From Zetaproteobacteria bacterium CG_4_9_14_3_um_filter_49_83 (lineage in GTDB: Bacteria; Pseudomonadota; Zetaproteobacteria; Mariprofundales; Mariprofundaceae): a stretch of DNA of 64,000 nt. The position numbers and the translations under genes are program-made. The stretch is from assembly GCA_002791545.1 (NCBI GenBank), contig PFXG01000055.1:1-64000 (forward strand). The letters are read 5' to 3'. Positions 34,675-44,800 of the stretch are shown here, one piece after another; position 1 is the stretch's first letter, and the number at the start of each line of letters is the position of its first letter. Under the pieces are notes generated by a model that was not told the DNA's origin, did not search any database, and saw only the letters and a list, made by a program, of their open reading frames with translations.

Positions 34675-36027
34675 ATGAGGAAGTATTTTGGAACAGACGG
34701 GGTTCGTGGAACAGTGAACCAGCTGCCGATGACGGCCGAATTTGCACTGCGTTTGGGGCAGGCTGCCGGTTATGTGCTGACGCGTCATCTGTCGCATAAG
34801 CCGCATATTCTGATTGGTAAGGATACGCGACTTTCAGGTTATATGATTGAGTCTGCTTTATGTGCGGGTTTGACGGCTCAGGGTATGAATGTGATGCTGG
34901 TCGGTCCCGTACCTACTCCGGCTGTGGCATACCTGACTGGAAGTCTGCGGGCTGATGCCGGGGTAATGCTTTCAGCATCGCATAATCCGGCAGGCGATAA
35001 CGGCATTAAATTTTTTGGCGCAGATGGCTTTAAGCTACCTGATGAAGTTGAACTGGAGATAGAGCAATGTCTCGATGATTTACCACCGCTTCCTCCGGCA
35101 CTTGAGATTGGTAAAGCTGTTCGTGTCGATGATGCGAAGGGTCGTTATATTGAATTTCTCAAGGCCAGCTTACCCAGAGATACGCGTTTTGATGGACTGA
35201 AAGTGGTCATCGATTCAGCTAATGGTGCGGCTTACGCTGTGGCACCGCAGCTGTTGTCCGAATTGGGCTGTGAGGTGTTTTCTATTTCTGATCGCCCTGA
35301 CGGTTTTAATATTAACCGTCAATGTGGCTCGACATACCCTGAATCGATGTGCAGTAAGGTAAAAGAGGTGGGTGCCGATGTTGGTTTTGCTCTGGATGGC
35401 GATGCGGACAGGCTGATTGCCTGTGATCAGGCTGGTAATCTGATCGATGGCGATAAGGTGATTGCGATTTTAGCCGCACATGCACATCGACATGGGCAAT
35501 TGCACGGGGGCGCGGTGGTGACGACGCTGATGAGCAATATGGGGCTGGAGCGATATCTGGAGTCGCTGGGGCTAGTCATGCACCGGGCCAATGTTGGTGA
35601 CCGGTATGTGTTAAAGATGATGCAGGAGACCGGCTGTAATATCGGCGGCGAACAATCCGGCCACATGATTTTGCTCGACTTTAATACAACAGGTGACGGG
35701 TTGATGACAGCACTGGCGCTGATGTGCGCCATGCAGGAAACGCAACAACCAATAGCTGCTCTGGCTTCAGAAATGCAAGTATTTCCTCAGAATTTGTGGA
35801 ATATTGTATTGTCTGAACGATGGGATGTGATGTCTGATTCTACTGTATTGCGGATGATTTCGGCAGCTGAACAGAGGTTGAGTGATTCGGGTCGCATCAA
35901 TGTCCGCATGTCTGGCACAGAGCCGAAATTACGGATTATGGTCGAAGCGGCTGAGGCATCGCTCATGCAGGATGTTGGTCAAACACTGTTTGATGAGATG
36001 AAAACTTATTTGGATTCCAGGTCTTAA
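34675..36027 (+). CDS. glmM: Phosphoglucosamine mutase GlmM
   Basis: A 450-residue GlmM converting glucosamine-6-phosphate to glucosamine-1-phosphate for peptidoglycan and lipopolysaccharide. Motifs are KYFGTDGVRGTVN, the phosphoserine loop VMLSASHNPAGDNGIKFF, the Mg site LDGDADRLIACD, GGEQSGHMI, and the phosphate-binding RMSGTEPKLRIMVE. It closes the cda cluster. The convergent ATPase gene ends only 6 bases beyond its stop. Confidence 0.97.
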   Translation: MRKYFGTDGVRGTVNQLPMTAEFALRLGQAAGYVLTRHLSHKPHILIGKDTRLSGYMIESALCAGLTAQGMNVMLVGPVPTPAVAYLTGSLRADAGVMLSASHNPAGDNGIKFFGADGFKLPDEVELEIEQCLDDLPPLPPALEIGKAVRVDDAKGRYIEFLKASLPRDTRFDGLKVVIDSANGAAYAVAPQLLSELGCEVFSISDRPDGFNINRQCGSTYPESMCSKVKEVGADVGFALDGDADRLIACDQAGNLIDGDKVIAILAAHAHRHGQLHGGAVVTTLMSNMGLERYLESLGLVMHRANVGDRYVLKMMQETGCNIGGEQSGHMILLDFNTTGDGLMTALALMCAMQETQQPIAALASEMQVFPQNLWNIVLSERWDVMSDSTVLRMISAAEQRLSDSGRINVRMSGTEPKLRIMVEAAEASLMQDVGQTLFDEMKTYLDSRS

Positions 36028-36033
36028 CCCGCC

Positions 36034-38298
36034 TTAAACGAGCATAAAAAGCAGGTCATCTCTGGAGATGATCCCTTGTTCAGCCAGAGATAGCGCGTGC
36101 TGCGCTTTGGGGATCATGCCTTCGCTTTCGGCAATTTTTTGCAGGTCGGAACCAACCTTTCCGATGTGGACGCCATGTCTGACCGATTCGGTCATTTCGA
36201 GAAATTCGTAAACGACGACGCGCCCGGAAAATCCGGTTTCATCACATTTGTCGCAGCCGCCTTTTCTGAATAAGGAGTCCGGCCGTTTTAGCGCCATCCC
36301 TTCCAATACCTCATAGATTTCGTCGTGATCGTCATCTAAGGGTTGGCGGCAGAATTGGCACAGGCGCTTTACCAGATTTTGACTGATCACACCGCGCAGG
36401 GCCGGAGCCAGCAGATAATTCGGGATACCTAAATCTCCCAGGCGGATAATGGTATCAACGGCGCTGTTGGTGTGCAGCGTAGAGAGCATCAGATGGCCTG
36501 TCAGCGCTGCTTCAACACCAATCGATGCTGTTTCTTTGTCACGCATTTCCCCCACCATGATGACATCAGGGTCATGCCGTAATACATTGCGCAGGATGCG
36601 AGCAAAGGTAAGCCCGGACTTTGTGTTAACCTGAATCTGATTGGTGCCCGGAATTTCCGACTCAACCGGATCTTCGATGGTGAGGATGTGCAAAGGCAGC
36701 TCAATGATGTTTTGTAACAGAGCAAATAATGTTGTCGATTTTCCGGAGCCTGTCGGGCCGGTTGCCAGAATCAGGCCAAAAGGTTTACGCATGATTTTTG
36801 ACAGGGCAATGCTGTCTGCTTCACGCAAGCCCAGAGACTCGATGCTGGCGGCCATCTCTTTATTCAGCACCCGCATCACAATGGATTCGCCATAGGCGCC
36901 GGGAATGCAGGATACACGGAATTCGACCACGCCTTCTTCATGACGCACCATCATGCGACCATCCTGTGTGATCTTATGGTCGGCAATATTCATGCCGGAC
37001 AAGAGTTTGACGCGGGAGATCATGCGCCGCTGTACCCACTTTTCGAGAACCATCACCTCAAGCAGGTCGCCGTTGATACGGTAGAGAATTCGAAGCTCTT
37101 TGCCCTGAGGCATAATATGAATATCGGATGCACCTTTATGCAGAGCATTAATCAGAATTTTATTCAGTAAGCGGACGATGGGTTGAGCTTCGGCAGCTTT
37201 GATTTCAACCGCTTCATTTTCCGTGCCAGAATCCGCCCCTTCGGATACTTGCTGAATCCACAGCCAGTCCTCGCCCTCTGTGGCGCTTTCATCAAGTAAC
37301 TGGCCCATGATTTTTTCGATTTGAGCAGGCGTAGCCAGCACTTCAGTGATTCGTTTTTTTGTTTGGAAGCGAAGGACATCAAAGGCATCAAAATTAAGCG
37401 GATCTGCACTGGCGATGGTCAGGGTTTCTTCGTCGGAAGCAATCGGCAGAACCTTATAGCGTAATAACAGGTTCATATCAAACAGTTCGATCAGCTTGTG
37501 ATTGATGACGTAATCATTCAGATCGACATAGGGCAGATTAAATTTTTTAGCCAGTGAGGAAATTAATTCCTGCTCGGTAACCAGCCCCATTTTGATCAGT
37601 ACCTGACCAAGTTTCAGGGACCTGTTTTTGGCTTGTTCACTCAGGGCCTTTTGCAGGTCATCCTCATTGATCAGGCCCGCCTCAATTAATATCTGACCTA
37701 TATGTTTGCGCTTCTTCCCAAGTTTGGATACAGCATTCTCAACATCAGCAGGCACAATTTGTTTCTGATCAACAATCAACTGCCCCAGCCGTTGCTGATG
37801 CAGTGTTTTTTGTTTGATCAGGGCCTCGTTGATGTCCTGATGAGAGAGTACATTGTCATCGATAAGAATCTGACCGATCAGCTTGGGGTGCTCAATATTA
37901 CGGACGCCATGATTGTAGAAGAAATAATGATTAAAGAGAGATTCTTTGTTTTCTTCAAAGGCAAAAAAACCATGTTCATGTGGTTTTTTCGGAACGATGC
38001 GTGCGAGAAACTGTTTACCATCAACCGCGTTAACGATCTTTTTTTCCAGATTAGCCATCTTTGGCAAGTGAATGTCATCGTCTTTCTGCCGATAAAAGCG
38101 AATATAGCTGATCCTCGGAGCATAGAAATAGATGATGCCTTCTGGTTCACATTTGAGTGCCAGCCGTTGTAATTTCGGTTCGAAGTGAATCAGAACCCCT
38201 TTTTTTTCCTCACCGGAGGCTAGAATAAGTGAGGCTTCAAGTTCGAAGGTGCGTAGTTCCGGCTTATCAGACAAATTCCCCTCCCCCAATAAAACCAT
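36034..38298 (-). CDS. GspE/PilB-family type II secretion or pilus assembly ATPase
   Basis: A 754-residue secretion ATPase. The first 150 residues look PilZ-like (LEASLILASGEEKKGVLIHF). Four GQ(I/L)L-type repeats of about 38 residues follow (IGQILIDDNVLS, LGQLIVDQKQIV, IGQILIEAGLIN, LGQVLIKMGLVT), corresponding to a multiplied GspE N-terminal domain. The motor core has GPTGSGKSTTLFALL (Walker A), TIEDPVE, the Asp box VGEMRDKETA, LSTLHTNSAVDT (His box), and a zinc site CQFCRQP...CDKCDETG. No other pilus or secretion gene lies nearby, so it is an orphan ATPase. The start is uncertain; I took the ATG at 38298. Confidence 0.85.
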   Translation of the reverse strand: MVLLGEGNLSDKPELRTFELEASLILASGEEKKGVLIHFEPKLQRLALKCEPEGIIYFYAPRISYIRFYRQKDDDIHLPKMANLEKKIVNAVDGKQFLARIVPKKPHEHGFFAFEENKESLFNHYFFYNHGVRNIEHPKLIGQILIDDNVLSHQDINEALIKQKTLHQQRLGQLIVDQKQIVPADVENAVSKLGKKRKHIGQILIEAGLINEDDLQKALSEQAKNRSLKLGQVLIKMGLVTEQELISSLAKKFNLPYVDLNDYVINHKLIELFDMNLLLRYKVLPIASDEETLTIASADPLNFDAFDVLRFQTKKRITEVLATPAQIEKIMGQLLDESATEGEDWLWIQQVSEGADSGTENEAVEIKAAEAQPIVRLLNKILINALHKGASDIHIMPQGKELRILYRINGDLLEVMVLEKWVQRRMISRVKLLSGMNIADHKITQDGRMMVRHEEGVVEFRVSCIPGAYGESIVMRVLNKEMAASIESLGLREADSIALSKIMRKPFGLILATGPTGSGKSTTLFALLQNIIELPLHILTIEDPVESEIPGTNQIQVNTKSGLTFARILRNVLRHDPDVIMVGEMRDKETASIGVEAALTGHLMLSTLHTNSAVDTIIRLGDLGIPNYLLAPALRGVISQNLVKRLCQFCRQPLDDDHDEIYEVLEGMALKRPDSLFRKGGCDKCDETGFSGRVVVYEFLEMTESVRHGVHIGKVGSDLQKIAESEGMIPKAQHALSLAEQGIISRDDLLFMLV

Positions 38299-38423
38299 CA
38301 AAGCATCACATGTAAGGCACGAACGATCAACCACAATTGTACATTCGGGATAGAATGACGAGATGAAAAAGCACACCGGAGAGTGTGTTCGTGGAAACAA
38401 AGATTGATTTATGGATTATTGTT

Positions 38424-38436
38424 CGAATATTATTCG
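38424..38436. promoter_or_regulatory. Inverted repeat, candidate TetR operator
   Basis: CGAATA-T-TATTCG, a perfect 13-base inverted repeat 21 bases before the TetR-family start codon and between two divergent genes. TetR repressors usually bind such palindromes at their own promoter. Short and AT-rich, so chance is possible. Confidence 0.35.
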
Positions 38437-38457
38437 TTTTTTTTGACGGGGGATAAT

Positions 38458-39207
38458 ATGAGTCGAAGAGAAAAACGTGAGCAGCGGGAAACAGAAATTA
38501 TAGAGAAGGCCATCAGCCTGCTCTCCGCGCGCGGTTTTCTGGATGTGCGAATGTCGGATATTGCTGGTGAAGCAGGTTATTCGATGGGCACGATATATTC
38601 CCATTTTGAAAGTAAAGAAGATTTGATTGTTGCCTGTGCCCATCTACTGAGTCTCGATCAACAGGCATTGTTTAATGCTATTGCGTTACAACCGATTACG
38701 GCGATTGAAAAAATCATCACGCTGGCCCAATGCAGCTGGCTGATCGCCACGCAGCACCCGGATCTGATTGAGATCGATAATCTGTCGCTGATGCCATCGG
38801 TATGGCGGCGAGCCACTCGACAGCGGGCCCAGAGTCTGAATCAATTACACGTTGAGCTGGCCGCCACGTTCCTGAATATGGTCATGGCGGCAATTGAGCA
38901 TGATATCCAGGGGCATGATCATCTGGATGCAGCGCAGAAAGAGTTGTTGGCTACGTATTTGACACATGGCATGTGGGGGCTTTGCGTCGGACTTTCGAGC
39001 ACCGCTCAGTCCGGATATGCCAATAACCATTGTAACGCAGGGCATGATGAAACCAATGCGCATTTTACCACGAATTACAGTAATTTTCTCAGGGGTTATG
39101 GCTGGCAGGAAGAGCAGCCACAAGCGGTGTTTGAGCGCTGTATGGAAATTGCACGCGATAGCATGAGTCATACACAATGGTATAGTCAGAAGAAGGTGAA
39201 AGCATGA
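38458..39207 (+). CDS. TetR family transcriptional regulator
   Basis: A 249-residue TetR-type regulator. The N-terminal helix-turn-helix is clear: RETEIIEKAISLLSARGFLDVRMSDIAGEAGYSMGTIYSHF (read from residue 9), followed by ESKEDLIVACAHLL. The C-terminal domain would bind the inducing ligand. The ATG at 38458 follows GGGGGAT; an earlier in-frame start is not supported. It overlaps the outer-membrane component of the RND efflux operon by 4 bases, so it most likely controls that operon and itself. Confidence 0.92.
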   Translation: MSRREKREQRETEIIEKAISLLSARGFLDVRMSDIAGEAGYSMGTIYSHFESKEDLIVACAHLLSLDQQALFNAIALQPITAIEKIITLAQCSWLIATQHPDLIEIDNLSLMPSVWRRATRQRAQSLNQLHVELAATFLNMVMAAIEHDIQGHDHLDAAQKELLATYLTHGMWGLCVGLSSTAQSGYANNHCNAGHDETNAHFTTNYSNFLRGYGWQEEQPQAVFERCMEIARDSMSHTQWYSQKKVKA

Positions 39208-40685
39208 GAGGAAAATATTCAGCAAGCCGGTTTCACGCTTTAACGCTGCTTGCGGCCATAAGTTTATACGGCTGTGCGGTTGGGCCGGATTATCGCAAGC
39301 CGGTGTTACCGGAAGTTGCCAGTTACAGTTCTGAACTATCGGCATCCGGGCAAGCAGATTCGGCAGCGCCGAAGCTGGTGACAAGTCAGGCTGTGGGAGA
39401 ACAGTGGTGGCAGATGTTTGCTTCGGATGCTCTGTCGCAACTGGTGGAGAAGGGCTTACAGAACAGTCCTACGCTGGTCGCGGCGAAGGCCAGACTGACC
39501 TCAGCTCAGGAGACGCTTGGTGCTGATAATTCTTCGATCTTATTTCCAAAAATAGATGTTTCAACGAACAGTTCACGGCAGAAAATTTCTGGTGCCTCGT
39601 TCGGTAATGCCGGTAATCCGCGCATGTTCAGCGTGCACAATGCTGAAATTCAGGTCTCATATAATCTGGATGCTTTTGGTGGGGGACAGCGATATTTAGA
39701 GACGGGTGAGTCGCGAGTGGCATTCGAGATTTACCAGTTTGAAGCAGCCCGACAAACCCTGATTGCCAATATCGTGACTACATCAATTGCCGGGGCTTCA
39801 CTGCGTGAGCAGGTGATTGCTACAGAATCGATGATTGCTGATGAGACTGATTTACTGAATCTAAGTGAACAGCAATATCAAATCGGTGTGATCGCCAAAG
39901 CGGATTTGCTGGCACAACGCGCATCGCTGGCACAAACACGAACTTTATTGACTCCCCTGCAAAAAGCATTGTCGCAAATGCGGCATCAACTGGCCATGCT
40001 GATTGGTGATATGCCCGGAAATGCAAGTCTGCCGGAGATCGATATGGGCACGCTGATATTGCCACGAGAATTACCACTGACATTGCCTTCAGTTTTGACA
40101 CAGCGCAGGCCGGATGTCCGGGCAGCAGAAGCGATGTTGCATCAGGCTAATGCACAAATCGGTATCGCAGAAAGTAACCTTTATCCGAAACTGCAGCTCT
40201 CCGCCAGTTACGGCAGTGAGACGTCAAGAATCACTGACCTTTTCAATGCCGGTTCGGTGATCTGGGGGCTGGCAGCCGGACTGACACAGCCGGTCTTTCG
40301 GGCTGGTGAATTGCAGGCACGAAAGCGTGCAGCTATTGCCGACTTTGATAAAGCGGCGGCCAACTACCGGCAAAGTGTACTCTCGGCTTTTGTTGATGTG
40401 GCTGATGCCATGCTCGCCATCAATATGGATGGCCGACAGCTGACTTTGCAAAAAGAAGCCGAAGCGCTGGCCAGTGAAACACTCGATATTATCCGCCAGC
40501 AGCATCGGCAGGGCTCAGTCAGTTATCTGATGCTGCTGGACGCACAGCGACGTTATCAGCAGGCGCGCATCAATTTAATTCAGGCACGAGCTGCCCTGCT
40601 GAATGATAGCGCCGCGCTGATTTTTGCGCTGGGTGGTGACTGGCAGAATGAGATTTCAGACACGAATTTAATGGAGAAGAAGTAA
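39204..40685 (+). CDS. RND efflux outer-membrane lipoprotein (OprM/NodT family)
   Basis: A 493-residue outer membrane factor forming the TolC-like exit duct of a tripartite efflux pump. The signal peptide ends in a lipobox (ISLYGC), followed by AVGPDYRKPVLPE, the standard NodT N-terminus. Two OEP repeats are visible (LVEKGLQNSPTLVAAKARL; VLTQRRPDVRAAEAMLHQANAQIGIAESNLYPKLQL region). It is translationally coupled to the regulator upstream and to the membrane fusion gene downstream (TAATG). Confidence 0.92.
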   Translation: MRGKYSASRFHALTLLAAISLYGCAVGPDYRKPVLPEVASYSSELSASGQADSAAPKLVTSQAVGEQWWQMFASDALSQLVEKGLQNSPTLVAAKARLTSAQETLGADNSSILFPKIDVSTNSSRQKISGASFGNAGNPRMFSVHNAEIQVSYNLDAFGGGQRYLETGESRVAFEIYQFEAARQTLIANIVTTSIAGASLREQVIATESMIADETDLLNLSEQQYQIGVIAKADLLAQRASLAQTRTLLTPLQKALSQMRHQLAMLIGDMPGNASLPEIDMGTLILPRELPLTLPSVLTQRRPDVRAAEAMLHQANAQIGIAESNLYPKLQLSASYGSETSRITDLFNAGSVIWGLAAGLTQPVFRAGELQARKRAAIADFDKAAANYRQSVLSAFVDVADAMLAINMDGRQLTLQKEAEALASETLDIIRQQHRQGSVSYLMLLDAQRRYQQARINLIQARAALLNDSAALIFALGGDWQNEISDTNLMEKK

Positions 40686-41824
40686 TGAAAAAACCTATGT
40701 TCAAACGCATGCTGATCATGTTGATGATTGTCGGAGCCATTTTCGGTGCGATTCGCGGTTTTCAGATGTTTGTCGCCGGCGAGATGAAAAAATATCTGGC
40801 CGCTAATGGACAGCCACCGGCAACCGTCACAGCTGTTGAGGTAAAACGGGAGCTTTGGCAACAGCAGTTGACAGCGGTAGGCAACCTGAGGGCAGTACAG
40901 GGCGTGGATATCAGCTCTGAAATTTCCGGCATGGTAAAGAAGGTTTATTTTCAATCGGGCGACAGCGTCAAAAAAGGCGATCTGCTGGTGGAGCTGAACA
41001 GCGATGAGGAACTGGCACAGCTGCAGTCATTGCAAGCCAGTCGCAAGCTGGCTGAAATAACCCTAGGGCGGGATCGGCAGCAGTTGAAGGTGCATGCAAT
41101 CAGTCAGGCACAGCTGGACGCATCACAAGCTGCATTGACCAATGCCCAGGCGCAGGCGTTGCGGCAACAGGCGGTCATCGACAAGAAAAGCATTCGTGCG
41201 CCATTTGACGGGCGTCTGGGTGTGAGCCGTATCAATGAAGGGCAATTTATTAATCCGGCTGAAGCGATTGTGTCATTGCAGAACAGTCAGAGCTTGTACG
41301 TCGATTTCAATCTGCCGCAGAAGCATGTCGCTGAGCTCAAGGTGGGTCAGAGCATTAGCGTCTACAGTACACAGGAAAAAGATATCAGGATTGATGGTTT
41401 TATCAGTGCCATCAACGCTAAGGTAGACAGCAACACACGCAATGTGCTGGTTGAAGGAAAAATCGACAATCAGGGTGGAACATTGCTACCGGGCATGTTT
41501 GTTAACGTCAGCATTCATATCGGTGAGCCAAAGAGCTGGTTGACCTTGCCGCAGACTGCGATCAGCTATAATGCTTATGGCTCAACACTGTTTATTGCTA
41601 CAAAAGAAAAGGATTCAGCGACTGATGCCAAGTCTGTGGCACAGCAGGTGTTCGTCAAAACCGGCGACAAGCGTGGTGATCAGGTGGCGGTACTCGAAGG
41701 GCTGAGTGAAGGCGATATGGTGGTCACCAGCGGTCAGCTGAAGCTGAAGAACGGTACGCCCCTGATTATCAATAATAGCGTGCTTCCGGCCAACGAAGCA
41801 GCGCCGAAGCCACAGGAACATTGA
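40685..41824 (+). CDS. RND efflux membrane fusion protein (periplasmic adaptor)
   Basis: A 379-residue adaptor with one N-terminal membrane helix (MLIMLMIVGAIFGAIRGF), a first lipoyl half QLTAVGNLRAVQGVDISSE, a coiled-coil hairpin (about 105-165), a second lipoyl half IRAPFDGRLGVSRINEGQFI, and beta-barrel and membrane-proximal domains ending VTSGQLKLKNGTPLI. It joins the inner-membrane pump to the outer-membrane duct. It lies within the four-gene regulator and pump operon. Confidence 0.92.
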   Translation: MKKPMFKRMLIMLMIVGAIFGAIRGFQMFVAGEMKKYLAANGQPPATVTAVEVKRELWQQQLTAVGNLRAVQGVDISSEISGMVKKVYFQSGDSVKKGDLLVELNSDEELAQLQSLQASRKLAEITLGRDRQQLKVHAISQAQLDASQAALTNAQAQALRQQAVIDKKSIRAPFDGRLGVSRINEGQFINPAEAIVSLQNSQSLYVDFNLPQKHVAELKVGQSISVYSTQEKDIRIDGFISAINAKVDSNTRNVLVEGKIDNQGGTLLPGMFVNVSIHIGEPKSWLTLPQTAISYNAYGSTLFIATKEKDSATDAKSVAQQVFVKTGDKRGDQVAVLEGLSEGDMVVTSGQLKLKNGTPLIINNSVLPANEAAPKPQEH

Positions 41825-44800
41825 TGCGCTACACAGACATTTTCATTCGCCGGCCCGTGCTGGCGACAACGATCAGTTTATTGCTGCTGGTGCTTGGATT
41901 GCAGGCTATGATGAATATGCCGATACGCCAGTATCCGGAAACGCAGAATGCCGTGGTGACGGTGAGTACTGCATATTATGGCGCAGATGCAGACACAATA
42001 TCGGGGTTTATCACGCAACCTCTGGAAACAGCCATTGCGCAGGCCGACGGTATTGATTATCTCTCGTCGGTGAGTGTCAGCAGTGCTTCAACCATTACCG
42101 CCACGTTGCGCCTGAATCACGATTCCAACCGTGCCCTCACCGACATCAGCGCCAAGGTAAATGCGGTGTTAAATCAATTGCCACCGGAGGCACAGCAACC
42201 GGTGATCAAGGTGCAGGTCGGTGAAACCATTGCTTCGATGTATATGGGTTTTTTCAGTGATGTGTTGCCCGGCAACAACGTCACGGATTATCTGCTGCGC
42301 GTGGTCAAGCCACAACTCGACGGCATCGAGGGTGTGCAACGCGCTGACATTATCGGTGCACGCCAGTTTGCCCTGCGTGCGTGGCTTGACCCGGCGCGCA
42401 TGGCCGCCTATGGCCTTTCTGCCAGCGATGTACATGCTGCACTGGCAGCCAACAATTATCTGGCGGCACTGGGTAGCAGCAAAGGGCAGATGGTCAGTGT
42501 GGAGCTAAATGCCGCGACCAGTCTGCATTCGGTGGAAGAGTTTAAACAGTTGGCGATTCGCGAAAGTAACGGGGCGATTGTTCGCCTTGAAGATGTCGCC
42601 AATGTTGTGCTGGGTGCAGAAGATTATAATCTGACGACGGCCTTTGATGGTGAGAAATCGGTGTTTATCGGTGTCAAAGTGGCACCGGATGCCAATGTGC
42701 TGGAAGTGATTGATCGGGTGCGCAAGGCATTCCCAAATATTGTTGATCAGATGCCTAATGGTCTGTCGGGTAAGATTGTCTATGACGGTACCAAATTTAT
42801 TCAGAGTTCGATTGATGAAGTTATCAAAACGCTGGTTGAAGCACTGCTGATTGTGTCGCTGGTTGTATTTATTTTCCTTGGCAACTGGCGGGCGGTGATT
42901 GTGCCGCTGGTGGCGATTCCGCTATCACTGATCGGGGCATTTTTTATGATGCAGTCGCTGGATTACAGCATCAATTTGCTGACCTTGCTGTCGCTGGTGC
43001 TGGCTATCGGACTGGTTGTCGATGATGCGATTATTGTGGTTGAGAATGTTGACCGGCACATGCATCACGAGGGTAAAAGTCCGTTTGAGGCAGCAGTGAT
43101 GGCGGCGCGAGAACTTGGAGGGCCGATTATCGCCATGACCGTGGTGCTGATTGCGGCGTATGTGCCGATTGGCTTTCAGGGCGGGTTGACCGGCGCGTTG
43201 TTTAGTGAGTTCGCTTTCACACTGGCCGGGGCGGTGACCATTTCGGGTATCGTCGCATTAACCTTGTCACCGATGATGACGTCCAGACTGTTTAAGCCCA
43301 AGCAGCAGGAAAGCAAGCTGGTGGCGTTTATTGACCGGCAGTTTTCACGTTTGCATCAGGCCTATCAGCGCCGGTTGACCGGTACTCTGAGCACCTGGCC
43401 GGTGATGGTGGTGATGGGTTGTTTGTTGCTGGTTGGGGTGGTGTATCTGTTTGCCACATCCAAATCGGAGCTGGCACCGCAGGAAGATCAGGGCATCGTA
43501 TTGGCGCATGTGGCCGGAGCACCGAATGCGACCGCCCAGCAGATGGGCGTGTATGCCGATCAGGCGTTTGAGCTGGCGCGTGATTTGCCGGAATACGATC
43601 AGATGTTCCAGCTTACAGGTATGCCGACCATCAATCAGGGTATCGGCGGGGTGCTGTTCAAGCCGTGGGATGAGCGCACGCGCAGTGCTGCTGAGCTGCA
43701 ACATGTTTTGCAGCAGAAGTGGAACACTATTGCCGGTGCACATGTGGCGGCTTTTCAGTTTCCGGCCTTGCCGGGTTCTGGCGGACTACCGTTGCAGTTC
43801 ATTATTAAAACCACGGAATCGTTTGAAAATCTCAATGCGATTGTCGGCAAAGTACTGGCCAAAGCACAGGCCAGCGGCATGTTTTTTTATATCGACTCCG
43901 ATCTGAAAATCGATAAGCCGCAAAGTACACTGGTGGTTGATCGTGATATGGCGACCAGCCTTGGGTTGAGTCAGATGGATGTTGGTGCGGCACTGGGTGC
44001 GGCCCTCGGTGGCGGTTATGTGAATTACTTTTCCATGGGCGGGCGCTCATATCGGGTGATGCCGCAAGTGGGACAGGAATATCGTTTGAACCCTGAGCAG
44101 GTGCTTGACTACTACATTCGCACAGCCAAAGGCGACATGATTCAGGCATCCACCTTTGCCTCGATCACTTATGAAGTGGTACCGGAATCGATTAATCGCT
44201 TTCAGCAGCTTAATTCGGCGACCATCATGGGCGTCTATGCACCGGGCGTGTCGCAGCAGCAGGTGCTTGATTTCATGGTCAACACGCTGAAGGACGAAGC
44301 GCCAAGTGGCTACAGTGCCGATTATGCCGGACCATCCCGTCAATATATGCAGGAATCCGGCGGCTTTGTTTTTACCATGCTGTTTGCCATCGTGATTGTG
44401 TTTCTGGCCTTGTCCATTCAGTTCAACAGTTTCCGTGATCCGCTGGTGATTCTGGTTTCCGTACCGCTGGCACTGCTCGGGGCACTGTTGTTCATTAATG
44501 TCGGCCTGGCTTCGATCAATATCTACACGCAGGTGGGACTGGTGACGTTGATGGGGCTGATCAGTAAACACGGCATTCTGATGGTGCAGTTTGCCAATGA
44601 GTTGCAATTGGCAGGCCGCTCAAAACTGGATGCGATTATCGAGGCTTCAGCCGTGCGTCTGCGGCCAATTCTAATGACCACAGCAGCGATGGTGCTGGGT
44701 GTGATTCCGTTGGTCATGGCCAGCGGTGCCGGTGCGGCGGGTCGCTATTCGATGGGGCTGGTGATTTGCACCGGTTTGTCTATCGGCACCCTGTTTACCC

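Noticed and set aside
38360-38400. CACAC...GTGTG hairpin between the ATPase and TetR genes
   Set aside because: Five-base stem only, with no T-run or related copy; likely chance.
44047-44607. Minus-strand frame of 186 codons inside the RND transporter
   Set aside because: Antisense shadow of a clearly conserved membrane transporter; His- and Gln-rich translation without features.
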